From assembly GCA_014238595.1 (NCBI GenBank), contig JABAAV010000040.1, positions 1-12,818 of the forward strand: 12,818 nucleotides of DNA. The letters are read 5' to 3'. The translations under genes were made by a program, and so were the position numbers. This document shows, one piece after another, positions 1 to 7,243 of this stretch. The stretch's first letter is position 1; each line of letters begins with the position of its first letter. Origin of the DNA: Myxococcales bacterium. Lineage in GTDB: Bacteria > Myxococcota_A > Polyangia > Haliangiales > J016. Under the pieces are notes generated by a model. It had not been told where the DNA came from and made no database searches. It saw only the letters and a program-made list of their open reading frames with translations.

Positions 1-1157
1 TCAATGGCTTCTTGTTCTGTTTCAACACGCATAATAGGTAATACAGGGCCAAAACTTTCTTGATGCATGATACGCATATCATCGGTGACATTAATAAGTA
101 CTGTTGGTGATAGAAAATTATGTTCTTTGAGATGATCAGGTCGCTCACCTCCAATTAAGACTTTAGCTCCATCGGCAACAGCATCTTTGATTTGACCTTC
201 AACAAAATCAAGTTGTCGTTCCATGGTCATAGCTCCAACATCAACATTATCCAATGGATTACCTTGGCGTAGTTTAGATGTCTTTTCTACAATAGCGTCT
301 ACGAGTTGATCATAAACATTACGTACCGCATAGACACGCTCTACAGATGCACAAATTTGCCCTGAATTCGCAAAAGCTCCGAATACAATAGCATTCACTG
401 TCCGTTCAATATTGGCATCTTCACAAACAATTAAAGGATCTTTACCGCCTAATTCTAAGGAAACTTCGATCAAATTGTGACCTGCCTGTGCTGCTACTTT
501 TCGTCCTGTTTCAGCCGATCCCGTAAAAGAGACAAAATTTACATCCATGTCAATCATGGCAGAAGCGACATCCCCTTCACCGATAATCACTTGAAACAAA
601 CCTTTGGGAAGGCCGGCTTGTTCTAAAAGCTCTTTTGTTTTTAACAAGACCAGAGGTGTTAATTCAGAGGGTTTGATGACAACAGAGTTTCCTGCCAGTA
701 ATGCCATGATTGCTTCACCCATGGGAATTGTAAAAGGAAAATTCCAAGGACTTATCACTAGCACCACACCGCGAGGTTTATAATGTACGTAACTATAACG
801 GTGTTTCAAAAGATGAAGTGGAATAGCTTTAGGTGCAAGAATTTGTTCAGCACGATTGGCGAAATAACCTATTAAATCACAGACAGGAATGATTTCCATT
901 CCCAAAGATTCTTGCAATGTTTTTCCGTTTTCTTTGGTGAGCAGTGTTGCAAAACTCTCTGCTTGATCAATGAGAATATCTCGAAAATTTAAAAGAATTT
1001 CTGCGCGCTCTTTAAAAGAAACATGTTTCCATTCTTGTTGTGCTTTTCTAGAGAGATTGACAGCGTCTTGTGCTTCTTGTTTGCTTGTGACATCGACAGT
1101 GTCAAGAAGTTCACCCGTTGCAGGGTTATAAATTGGAATAGATGTTGAGTGATTCAT
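1..1157 (-). CDS. NAD(P)-dependent aldehyde dehydrogenase (3' end outside window)
   Basis: This member of the aldehyde dehydrogenase superfamily oxidises an aldehyde to the carboxylate with NAD(P)+ through a thiohemiacetal on cysteine. The 385 codons present include the catalytic Asn in SPWNFPF (N139), the cofactor-binding Lys in IKPSE (K162), the Rossmann motif FTGSAETG (about 211-218), the general-base Glu in LELGGK (E235) and the nucleophile in NSGQIC (C269). The E-to-C spacing of 34 is that of the family. Family members run to about 450-490 residues, so roughly the last 70-100 are missing past base 1. The ATG at 1157 follows an AAGGA ribosome site five bases upstream (bases 1163-1167). 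It is the last visible gene of the minus-strand catabolic operon, 20 nt after the DUF35 gene, and probably oxidises an aldehyde made by that pathway. It resembles succinate-semialdehyde and general aliphatic types, but the substrate cannot be told. Confidence 0.93.
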   Translation of the reverse strand, partial: MNHSTSIPIYNPATGELLDTVDVTSKQEAQDAVNLSRKAQQEWKHVSFKERAEILLNFRDILIDQAESFATLLTKENGKTLQESLGMEIIPVCDLIGYFANRAEQILAPKAIPLHLLKHRYSYVHYKPRGVVLVISPWNFPFTIPMGEAIMALLAGNSVVIKPSELTPLVLLKTKELLEQAGLPKGLFQVIIGEGDVASAMIDMDVNFVSFTGSAETGRKVAAQAGHNLIEVSLELGGKDPLIVCEDANIERTVNAIVFGAFANSGQICASVERVYAVRNVYDQLVDAIVEKTSKLRQGNPLDNVDVGAMTMERQLDFVEGQIKDAVADGAKVLIGGERPDHLKEHNFLSPTVLINVTDDMRIMHQESFGPVLPIMRVETEQEAI

Positions 1158-1177
1158 AATTGTCCTTAATAAGAGAC

Positions 1178-1591
1178 TTAGGTAATAGGATGAAACTGAT
1201 GAACGGTTAATCTATCATCGACCTTAAAGGTATTCCATTCTACGGTTTGACCGATAGATAGCTGTTCAATAGGCGCATCGATTTTAGTGAGTATCATACC
1301 AATATCGGGCAATGACACCAATCCGATGACATCGGGTGCATTAAACCTCAATGCTCGAGATTGTTGAGTGAATGCATACAAGGTTCCTTGTTTTGGCAGA
1401 TCTATCCATTGAATATCTGTGCTCCCACATTGAGGGCAAAACATGCGTGGCGGGAAAGGGATGTGATTGCATTGTTGACATTGCGTGCTTTGAAAACGTC
1501 CTTCTTTCAATGCATTATAATAGTGTTTCGTTGCACCATCAGAATTAAATTTAATAGCACGAACAGTTGAAGAATCAATGATAGCTTTCAT
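1178..1591 (-). CDS. Zn-ribbon/OB-fold protein (DUF35 family), partner of the thiolase-like protein
   Basis: This 137-residue protein has the DUF35 layout: an N-terminal helix, a rubredoxin-like zinc ribbon with two CxxC pairs (C38/C41 and C52/C55), then a beta-rich OB-fold from about residue 65 to the end. Such proteins are obligate partners of thiolase-fold enzymes. They bridge acetoacetyl-CoA thiolase and HMG-CoA synthase in archaea, and form the Ltp2-ChsH2 aldolase in steroid side-chain degradation, where the OB-fold helps bind the acyl-CoA. Its ATG overlaps the end of the upstream thiolase-like gene by 4 nt (ATGA), so translation is probably coupled and the products equimolar. A weak AGAG lies about seven bases before the start. 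There is no MaoC-like hydratase domain as in ChsH2; this is a stand-alone DUF35. The family call is firm; the exact role follows from its neighbour. Confidence 0.9.
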   Translation of the reverse strand: MKAIIDSSTVRAIKFNSDGATKHYYNALKEGRFQSTQCQQCNHIPFPPRMFCPQCGSTDIQWIDLPKQGTLYAFTQQSRALRFNAPDVIGLVSLPDIGMILTKIDAPIEQLSIGQTVEWNTFKVDDRLTVHQFHPIT

Positions 1592-2793
1592 GCGTTATCT
1601 CTTTCCCAAATACTGATGGCACTTCCGTTGAGCATTCCATGCTCGGCATGCAGAAGTCCAAGTTTGGCGTTTGGAACCTGTCGTGTCTCAGCTTCACCAC
1701 GGAGCTGTTTGAAAATCTCATAAGCCTCTAACATCGGTGTGGCACAAGCTGGATGTCCTAATGAAAGACGTCCACCACTAGGATCGATAACAATATCTCC
1801 TCCGTAAGTTGTTTTGCCTTCTTTAAATGCAACACCCGATTTACCTCGTGGGAAAAATCCAATTTCTTCGCACAACATGAGCTCAGTTGCACTAAACACG
1901 CCATAAACTTCGGCAACATCTATATCTTGACGGGTTACATTGGCTTGTTCGAATGCTTGATTAGCCGAAGCTTCTACGGCTGGATAGCGAGAAATATTAT
2001 CTGATGAATTACAAAATGCAGAAGGGTGATGAGATTGTCCCCAGCCACGAAGCCAAACAGGTGTTGTATTGAGTGATGATGCCACTCGTTCATTGGCAAT
2101 AACGACAGCACCTGCACCTGTAACAAATTGACTACAATCGGATAAACGCAATGGTGGAATAAAATCCGTGGCTTCATTCATATCTTCAATTGTTAATGCT
2201 TTGTTATGAAACATTGCGGCAGGATTTTTATTGGCATGTTCACGAAGTCGAATGGCTGCCCAAGCTAGATCTTCTTTGGTTGCTCCAGCTTCATGCATAT
2301 AACGTTGTGCTGCCATAGCATAATAAGGAATAGGTGGTCCCAAGCCATAAGCCCCATCATAGGAACTGTACACTGCGACAGTGCCGTGAATAGAGCGATC
2401 CATAAAGGCTTCTATTGTTTCTCCTGGTGCTGGCATTTCTTTGAGTCTTTGATCAACACCCAATGCTACAGCGACATCACATTGGCCCAATGCAACTTCC
2501 ATGATAGCCCATCGAAGCGCTAACGCTGCGCTGCATCCTCCGTTTTCAGTACATGCCAATGATTTTAATGAAATTCCTAAATGTTCGCCAAGTCGCGAAA
2601 CAAACATGGCGGTATTATGATAGGCAAGACTAGGTGGTGTGATGCTAAGGCCGTCTACTGAATGTCTATCAATTCCTGCATCGACGATTGCATCTTCAAT
2701 GGTTCTGCGTGCAAGATCAAAAATAGGTTCTTCAATATATTTAGTGATTGGACTCATTGCCGCACCAATCATTGCGATTTTATGATTTTTCAT
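1588..2793 (-). CDS. Thiolase-fold enzyme of the SCP-x/Ltp type, possibly a retro-aldolase
   Basis: This 401-residue protein spans a full thiolase fold. The N-terminal half has the nucleophile-region motif ENGGCSAA with C87, and the C-terminal half has SLGHPACATP with H347. Two other thiolase positions are altered. The His of the usual HD/HEAF-type motif is Tyr in AEVYGVFSATEL (Y297), and the second catalytic Cys near the C-terminus is absent (HGMLNGSA, about 386-392). Ltp2-type aldolases that work with DUF35 partners also carry Tyr at the first position and do not need the second Cys. The pairing with the overlapping downstream DUF35 gene therefore fits a lyase acting on a beta-hydroxyacyl-CoA as well as, or better than, a classical 3-ketoacyl-CoA thiolase. 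It starts 20 nt after the alcohol dehydrogenase gene with no clear Shine-Dalgarno. The fold is certain; the reaction is inference. Confidence 0.88.
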   Translation of the reverse strand: MKNHKIAMIGAAMSPITKYIEEPIFDLARRTIEDAIVDAGIDRHSVDGLSITPPSLAYHNTAMFVSRLGEHLGISLKSLACTENGGCSAALALRWAIMEVALGQCDVAVALGVDQRLKEMPAPGETIEAFMDRSIHGTVAVYSSYDGAYGLGPPIPYYAMAAQRYMHEAGATKEDLAWAAIRLREHANKNPAAMFHNKALTIEDMNEATDFIPPLRLSDCSQFVTGAGAVVIANERVASSLNTTPVWLRGWGQSHHPSAFCNSSDNISRYPAVEASANQAFEQANVTRQDIDVAEVYGVFSATELMLCEEIGFFPRGKSGVAFKEGKTTYGGDIVIDPSGGRLSLGHPACATPMLEAYEIFKQLRGEAETRQVPNAKLGLLHAEHGMLNGSAISIWERDNA

Positions 2794-2813
2794 TGTTGAT
2801 ATTTTTTCATGAA

Positions 2814-3944
2814 TTATAAGGAGACAATGGAAGCTCTTGTTACAGAACTTTGTTTGTTTTTATTGTGAGGATCTGATTCTTCAAAGGCTTGATTAATATC
2901 TTCTAAGCGATATTCATGAGATTGAAGTTCTTTGAAAGGATACTTCGATTCATTTTGAGCTAGAAAATCAATGGCCTTCTTCAATGAAGAAGGTGGATAC
3001 AGGGAAACACCATAGATGGTTTTGTTTTGCGTTGATAACATGGATGGATCAAACGGATGATCATGTCCTGGACTGACACAACCTACTTCTAAATAACGCC
3101 CTCCACGACAAAGCATTTGAATGCCTTCAGTGACAGCAGCAGGAACCCCTGCAACTTCTATGACGACATCGGCTCCCCATTGATTCGTTTGTTTGAGAAC
3201 TTCATTGATTCGTTGTTTTGGATCAGGGTAATCCATGATGTTGATGCAATGATCTGCACCAAATCGTTTTGCCATTTCTAATCGTTCTGAAATAGCATCG
3301 ATGATGATAATTTTACTCGCACCAGATTCTTTAGCAACAGCACAGGCAAACAATCCTAACCCACCTGCACCTTGAATGACTAATGTCTCTTGAAAAGAAA
3401 AATTGACAACATGGAGTGAGTGAATGATCTGACTCAATGCACAATTTGCTCCTGCAGCAGAAACATCACTGACAATATCAGGAAGTTTGAAAACATGTTG
3501 AATTGATTTTACATAATAATATTCAGAAAATCCTCCAATAAAGTGCGGCGGCATATCTGCTGGTCGAAGGACTGAAGAGATGGCCATCATACACATGTGT
3601 GTGTTGCCCTGATAGCAGGCTTTACAATTTCCACAATGGACATAGTAAGTGAAAACAACACGGTCACCTTCTTTGATCGGTTGACCTAAAGAATCTCGAG
3701 TTGCATCTTTGCCTTGTTTTGCAATTTGACCAACCATCTCATGCCCTAAGATCATGTTGTAGATTGTGCCTAAATTTTTTAAATCACCATCACCACGCCA
3801 TAAATGAATATCAGAACCACAGATGTTCGTTCGGGCAACACGTACGACCAGATCATGATCGGCAGGTTCAGGGATAGGATATTCTCTAATCTCAAACGGT
3901 TTGTTTGCGCCAACGAATACAGCAGCTTTTCCTGTTTTATTCAT
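2814..3944 (-). CDS. Zinc-dependent medium-chain alcohol dehydrogenase
   Basis: This 376-residue cytoplasmic MDR-family dehydrogenase should interconvert an alcohol and an aldehyde or ketone with NAD(H). It has the catalytic-zinc ligands C42 (NICGSDIHLWRG) and H68-E69 (GHEMVG), and probably C168 (GANCAL). A four-Cys structural zinc lobe is formed by C104, C107, C110 and C118. The Rossmann motif GAGGLG lies at 192-197, with an acidic residue at the end of beta-2 (IIIID, D216) that favours NAD over NADP. The length is usual for the threonine/sorbitol dehydrogenase-like branch. Its ATG overlaps the stop of the alpha/beta hydrolase gene by 4 nt (ATGA at 3941-3944), and only a weak AGAG precedes it, so translational coupling is likely. 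Operon position suggests it handles a hydroxyl or carbonyl intermediate of the same pathway; the substrate is not evident. Confidence 0.92.
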   Translation of the reverse strand: MNKTGKAAVFVGANKPFEIREYPIPEPADHDLVVRVARTNICGSDIHLWRGDGDLKNLGTIYNMILGHEMVGQIAKQGKDATRDSLGQPIKEGDRVVFTYYVHCGNCKACYQGNTHMCMMAISSVLRPADMPPHFIGGFSEYYYVKSIQHVFKLPDIVSDVSAAGANCALSQIIHSLHVVNFSFQETLVIQGAGGLGLFACAVAKESGASKIIIIDAISERLEMAKRFGADHCINIMDYPDPKQRINEVLKQTNQWGADVVIEVAGVPAAVTEGIQMLCRGGRYLEVGCVSPGHDHPFDPSMLSTQNKTIYGVSLYPPSSLKKAIDFLAQNESKYPFKELQSHEYRLEDINQAFEESDPHNKNKQSSVTRASIVSL

Positions 3945-4804
3945 AATATTTTCTCTTTTGTTGTTAAATGTGTTGAATAAAAATTATAAAGAAGTGTGTT
4001 GATTTTTTCTGGACATTCAAGAGGTGTCATATGCCCTGCTTGTGGAAGTGTCACTAATGTGGCGTTGGGGATTGTTTCTGCAATATAGCGTGGATGTTCC
4101 GATGGAATGGCCACATCGTTTTCTGAAGTAACGACTAAGACGGGTAAATGTAGTGTTTTTAGATCATTGCGAATGCTTTTACGTGCAAGCAATGCTTTGG
4201 TTATCCAATAGAGATTTGAATGTTGTTGTGTTAATTGTTTTTCATAAGATTTTATTGTCTCAGGGTTGTTCTTTCGAAAACCAGAAGAAAACATCAAACC
4301 TGTTAACATTTTAGACATCACATTGTTTTGAGATTCTATCGCAGTCATAGATTTGTTATTATCATTAGCATGATTATGTGACATTTCGTTGTACTGTTCA
4401 TATGTTTTTCGTCGTTGAGGATCTTCGGCTTCAGCTGAAGTGTTTAGGAGTGCCATAGCTTTGATCCGATCAGGATGACGTAATGCAAGACGCATTCCTA
4501 TCATCCCACCAATGGATAATCCTGCATAGGCTATTTTTTCAAGAGAGAGGTAATTCATCAAGACAATTAAATCATCAGCAACATCTTCTAATGAGTATGT
4601 TTTATTGGGTGATGATGACTTCCCATGCCCATAAAAATCGATTGTGATAATGCGAAAATGCTTAGACAATGTTTTGATTTGTTCATTCCATATCGTTCCA
4701 TCGAACGAAAGGCTATGTCCGAATAAAATAACAGGGAAAGATCCTCCTGTATCTCGAAAAAATAGTCTTTTTTGTTCATCTATATTAATATAATCTTCAG
4801 TCAT
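3941..4804 (-). CDS. Alpha/beta hydrolase (enol-lactonase-like)
   Basis: This 287-residue alpha/beta hydrolase-fold protein has a complete catalytic triad: nucleophile S97 in GLSIGG, acid D230 in SENDVAIP and H258 in AGHMTP. The oxyanion-hole strand is FGHSLSFDGTIW (about 28-39) and a cap region spans about 125-210. The overall pattern resembles 3-oxoadipate enol-lactonase (PcaD) and related C-C or ester hydrolases, but no protocatechuate-pathway genes are nearby, so it should not be named pcaD. Among acyl-CoA dehydrogenases and a thiolase-like gene it may open a lactone, cleave a beta-diketone, or act as a thioesterase. It begins 10 nt after the second acyl-CoA dehydrogenase gene without a visible Shine-Dalgarno, and no alternative Met occurs before the catalytic core apart from this one, so the start at 4804 is kept. 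Confidence 0.88.
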   Translation of the reverse strand: MTEDYINIDEQKRLFFRDTGGSFPVILFGHSLSFDGTIWNEQIKTLSKHFRIITIDFYGHGKSSSPNKTYSLEDVADDLIVLMNYLSLEKIAYAGLSIGGMIGMRLALRHPDRIKAMALLNTSAEAEDPQRRKTYEQYNEMSHNHANDNNKSMTAIESQNNVMSKMLTGLMFSSGFRKNNPETIKSYEKQLTQQHSNLYWITKALLARKSIRNDLKTLHLPVLVVTSENDVAIPSEHPRYIAETIPNATLVTLPQAGHMTPLECPEKINTLLYNFYSTHLTTKEKIL

Positions 4805-4814
4805 TGATTGATGA

Positions 4815-6023
4815 TTAACGTGACGGAAACCCTAAAAGTCGTCTTGCAAGAACAATGCGTTGAATCTCTCCTGTACCTTCAAAGATATCGAATATTTTTT
4901 CATCACGAAAACATTTTTCAATGATCATGTCCTGACGAACACCTGCAAGACTTGCAATGTCCATAGCGACTTGAGTTGCAAACATACCGGCACGTGGTGC
5001 GAAAATCTTAGACATAGAAGCTTCCTTAGTATTGTTTTCGCCATGGTCTAATTTCCATGCTGCTTCCCAACATAACAAACGTGCGGCATCAAGTTGCCGA
5101 CGTGCTTCTGCGAGACGTTGAAGCATCAATATCTCTTTGGATGAATGAGGAGTTTTACCAAAAGCTTCTTTTGCAATATCTCGTGCACGTTCCCATGCAC
5201 AACGTCCAATGCCTACTGACATTGCTGCAACAAGAGGTCGTGTTTGATCAAACGTTGCCATGGCCGCTTTAAATCCTTGGTTTTTATCACTCTTTTTTTC
5301 TTGACCGAGAAGATTAGCGACAGGAACACGACAATCTTCCAATGAGAGTCCTGCCGTTTCTGACGATGTAAGTCCCATTTTCTTTTCAATGCGACTTACA
5401 CTAAATCCAGGTGTTCCTTTTTCAACAACAAAAGGTCGATGACCTGAACGTCCTGCTTCAAGATCAATGGATGCGAAAATGACAACCCATGATGCACGTG
5501 CACCATTGGTGATGTACATTTTTTCGCCATTCAATATATAATGTTCGCCATCACGGACAGCAGTGCATCGAATGCGTGCCACATCACTACCGGCACCAGG
5601 TTCTGTTGTGGCGTAAGCTCCCCATGCAGGTTTGCTTTTATCTTTAAAAGGAGCGTAAAGAAAACGTTCTTTTTGTTCTGGCGTTCCTAAAAGACTCACA
5701 GGTGGTCCACCAAGCCCAGGTCCAGGGAGCGACATTGCAGCGCCTTGATCCCAAAATGCTAATTCTTCAGCGGCTAAAACAGACATGCGTGAAGTACGTC
5801 TAGGGCCTTTAGGTTTATCGGATGGTTGTTTTTTGTTTCTACTTCCTCCGAGATTAGAAAAACTCCATCCCAATTTATTAAAATCCATAAATAGCTTATG
5901 ATCAACGGGCAACGGTTCTCCAGAACGTTCTGCATCAAGACCTGCTGGACGTAAATAATTTTTTCCGAAAGAACGAAGAAGGTTTAATATGTTTTTAAAT
6001 CCTGTATCGAGTTTGGTTTCCAT
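4815..6023 (-). CDS. Acyl-CoA dehydrogenase, catalytic-Glu subunit of a probable heteromer
   Basis: This 402-residue acyl-CoA dehydrogenase-family flavoprotein introduces an alpha-beta double bond into an acyl-CoA. Visible motifs are YATTEPGAGSD (137-147) and GEKMYITNGA (166-175), both contacting substrate and flavin, and the C-terminal FEGTGEIQRIVLARRLLG, whose E382 matches the catalytic base of short- and medium-chain dehydrogenases. The usual R-x-x-FGxPI...Q segment that binds the partner subunit's FAD is degenerate here (AKEAFGKTPHSSKEI, about 284-298), while the adjacent gene has it intact. A basic Gly/Lys/Arg insert lies at about 60-80. The start is overlapped by the upstream stop (TAATG) and preceded by GGAGG at 6031-6035, seven bases away, which implies coupled synthesis. 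It is probably one half of an alpha2-beta2 enzyme like the mycobacterial FadE pairs of cholesterol catabolism. Confidence 0.92.
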   Translation of the reverse strand: METKLDTGFKNILNLLRSFGKNYLRPAGLDAERSGEPLPVDHKLFMDFNKLGWSFSNLGGSRNKKQPSDKPKGPRRTSRMSVLAAEELAFWDQGAAMSLPGPGLGGPPVSLLGTPEQKERFLYAPFKDKSKPAWGAYATTEPGAGSDVARIRCTAVRDGEHYILNGEKMYITNGARASWVVIFASIDLEAGRSGHRPFVVEKGTPGFSVSRIEKKMGLTSSETAGLSLEDCRVPVANLLGQEKKSDKNQGFKAAMATFDQTRPLVAAMSVGIGRCAWERARDIAKEAFGKTPHSSKEILMLQRLAEARRQLDAARLLCWEAAWKLDHGENNTKEASMSKIFAPRAGMFATQVAMDIASLAGVRQDMIIEKCFRDEKIFDIFEGTGEIQRIVLARRLLGFPSR

Positions 6024-7054
6024 TATGCAACCTCCATAGCATCGTTCATTGTTAATATATCGCTGATAACAGCGTCTTCTGCTTCAAAGATACCGCCATA
6101 CAGTGCTGCAATAGCACGAATGTCTCGCATTCTTTTTTCTACGGGATGTTCATGAATATACCCATGACCTCCTAGTGCTTGAACACCACAATCTGCTGCA
6201 TCAGAAGCTACTTTGTTTGCAAAACAATAAGCATTAGCAATGGCTGCTTTGTCTGTCATTGTCAATGCTGCCATCGTAAGGAGCTTGTCGGCAGCATTGA
6301 TCGACGTCACTGTATTCATTAGTGCGAAAGCTAATCCTTGATGGTGTGCAATGGGTTTACCGAACGCAACACGTTCTTGAGTGTATTGGGCGGCATAGTT
6401 ATAAGAATCGCGTGCAGCTCCGATCATAATTGAAGCGGCAAAAAGGCGAGATTCATTTAAAAGAAGTTGTGCATCTTGAGCATTGCCACAAGGTTCATAG
6501 AATGTGTCTTTGAATATTATTTCTACGGCACCACTTGCACGTAATCCACAATTGATCCCCTTGATTTCTTTGATGTTAGGTTTGTTGATCAAGGCAATGT
6601 GTTCGTTACGAATGAGTGCAATCCAATTGGGTTCTGGACAGGGAAGCCAAGGAATGATTCCTGATACTGTGTTGTCTGAAAACGTTAAATTGTTATCGGC
6701 AAATGCCACTGCACCTTGCGATTGATTGGCAAGAATTTTCTTGCCTTGTGGTGTTGTTGTAAGCCATCGTGCCGCAGGTCCCCATGGTGATAATGCAAAA
6801 GGGGCGGTTGGATCAGACTCTGCAAGAATTTTTAACATGGTCATTTCAACCGTAAAAGGTAGATCCATACCTCCATCAGATTCGGGTAAACTCATACGAT
6901 CAAATCCTAATCGGAGGTATTCTTTACGGGTTTGTTCTGAAAAACTGCGTAGTTTTTCATGCTCTCGTTCTTTTTTGCGTAGATGATCATCAGCAAATTT
7001 TTTAGCTGTTTCACCAATCATTCTTTCTTCTTCAGAAATTCCAAACTCAATCAT
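6023..7054 (-). CDS. Acyl-CoA dehydrogenase-like subunit lacking the catalytic Glu
   Basis: This 343-residue acyl-CoA dehydrogenase homologue is the first gene of the minus-strand operon. The helical N-domain (about 1-115) is normal, the middle beta domain is shortened and lacks a recognisable TEPxAGSD motif, and the C-domain keeps YTQERVAFGKPIAHHQG (224-240) and VQALGGHGYIHEHPVEKRMRD, split here as VQALGGHGYI (291-300) and HEHPVEKRMRD (301-311), the FAD-contacting elements. At the place of the catalytic Glu (YEGT in relatives) the sequence reads ALYGGIFEAED, so the base is Gly. Alone it should not catalyse ordinary dehydrogenation. Together with the overlapping next gene, which has the Glu but a degenerate FAD-contact segment, it looks like half of an obligate heteromer. 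A strong AAGGAG lies 10 nt before the ATG (bases 7065-7070), consistent with the first cistron of an operon. Confidence 0.9.
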   Translation of the reverse strand: MIEFGISEEERMIGETAKKFADDHLRKKEREHEKLRSFSEQTRKEYLRLGFDRMSLPESDGGMDLPFTVEMTMLKILAESDPTAPFALSPWGPAARWLTTTPQGKKILANQSQGAVAFADNNLTFSDNTVSGIIPWLPCPEPNWIALIRNEHIALINKPNIKEIKGINCGLRASGAVEIIFKDTFYEPCGNAQDAQLLLNESRLFAASIMIGAARDSYNYAAQYTQERVAFGKPIAHHQGLAFALMNTVTSINAADKLLTMAALTMTDKAAIANAYCFANKVASDAADCGVQALGGHGYIHEHPVEKRMRDIRAIAALYGGIFEAEDAVISDILTMNDAMEVA

Positions 7055-7064
7055 GTGGGATATA

Positions 7065-7070
7065 CTCCTT
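7065..7070 (-). promoter_or_regulatory. Strong ribosome binding site of the catabolic operon's first gene
   Basis: Reading the minus strand, AAGGAG sits 10 nt before the ATG at 7054. It is one of the strongest Shine-Dalgarno sequences in the operon and supports 7054 as the true start. Several downstream genes have weak or no such site and instead overlap their neighbours. Confidence 0.7.
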
Positions 7071-7137
7071 TAAATCTTCAAAAATGGGACGCTAAAGCCA
7101 TGGATATACATCTTGTCATTCTTCTCTTTATGCTGTC

Positions 7138-7166
7138 TTGACATGTAGACTATCTATCGATACTTT
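7138..7166 (+). promoter_or_regulatory. Candidate sigma-70 promoter for the divergent monooxygenase gene
   Basis: A perfect -35 hexamer TTGACA (7138-7143) is followed after 17 nt by TACTTT (7161-7166), which keeps the three most conserved -10 positions. Transcription would start near 7173 and leave a leader of roughly 70-85 nt that includes the palindrome at 7221-7240. No equally good promoter for the minus-strand operon could be picked out in this intergenic region. This is a sequence match only. Confidence 0.35.
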
Positions 7167-7220
7167 GCCAAGCGATAATTGCCTATATCTAACATCAATG
7201 AAACCATAATTATTTCAATT

Positions 7221-7240
7221 GACTGGTAAGGCAACCAGTC
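7221..7240. promoter_or_regulatory. Perfect 7-6-7 palindrome, probable operator between divergent transcription units
   Basis: The sequence is GACTGGT-N6-ACCAGTC with arms that are exact reverse complements. It lies in the intergenic region between the catabolic operon and the monooxygenase gene, three bases before the first possible start codon (7244). Size and symmetry suit a dimeric repressor such as a TetR-family protein, a type that often controls acyl-CoA catabolism. Alternatively, in the plus-strand transcript it would fold into a hairpin with AAGG in its loop (7228-7231), which could tune translation from 7244. A TTGACT hexamer (7219-7224) overlaps the left arm. No regulator gene is in the window. 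Confidence 0.55.
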
Positions 7241-7243
7241 GGA

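Noticed and set aside
4588..4779. Minus-strand 63-codon frame inside the alpha/beta hydrolase
   Set aside because: It is out of frame with a hydrolase that has a full catalytic triad; composition is that of a frame shadow.
3941..4804. Naming the hydrolase pcaD (3-oxoadipate enol-lactonase)
   Set aside because: The resemblance covers general alpha/beta hydrolase features, and no other protocatechuate-branch genes are present.
6504..6986. Open frames on the plus strand opposite the first acyl-CoA dehydrogenase
   Set aside because: They lie wholly inside a gene with strong family motifs on the other strand, have no recognisable domain, and look like chance antisense frames.
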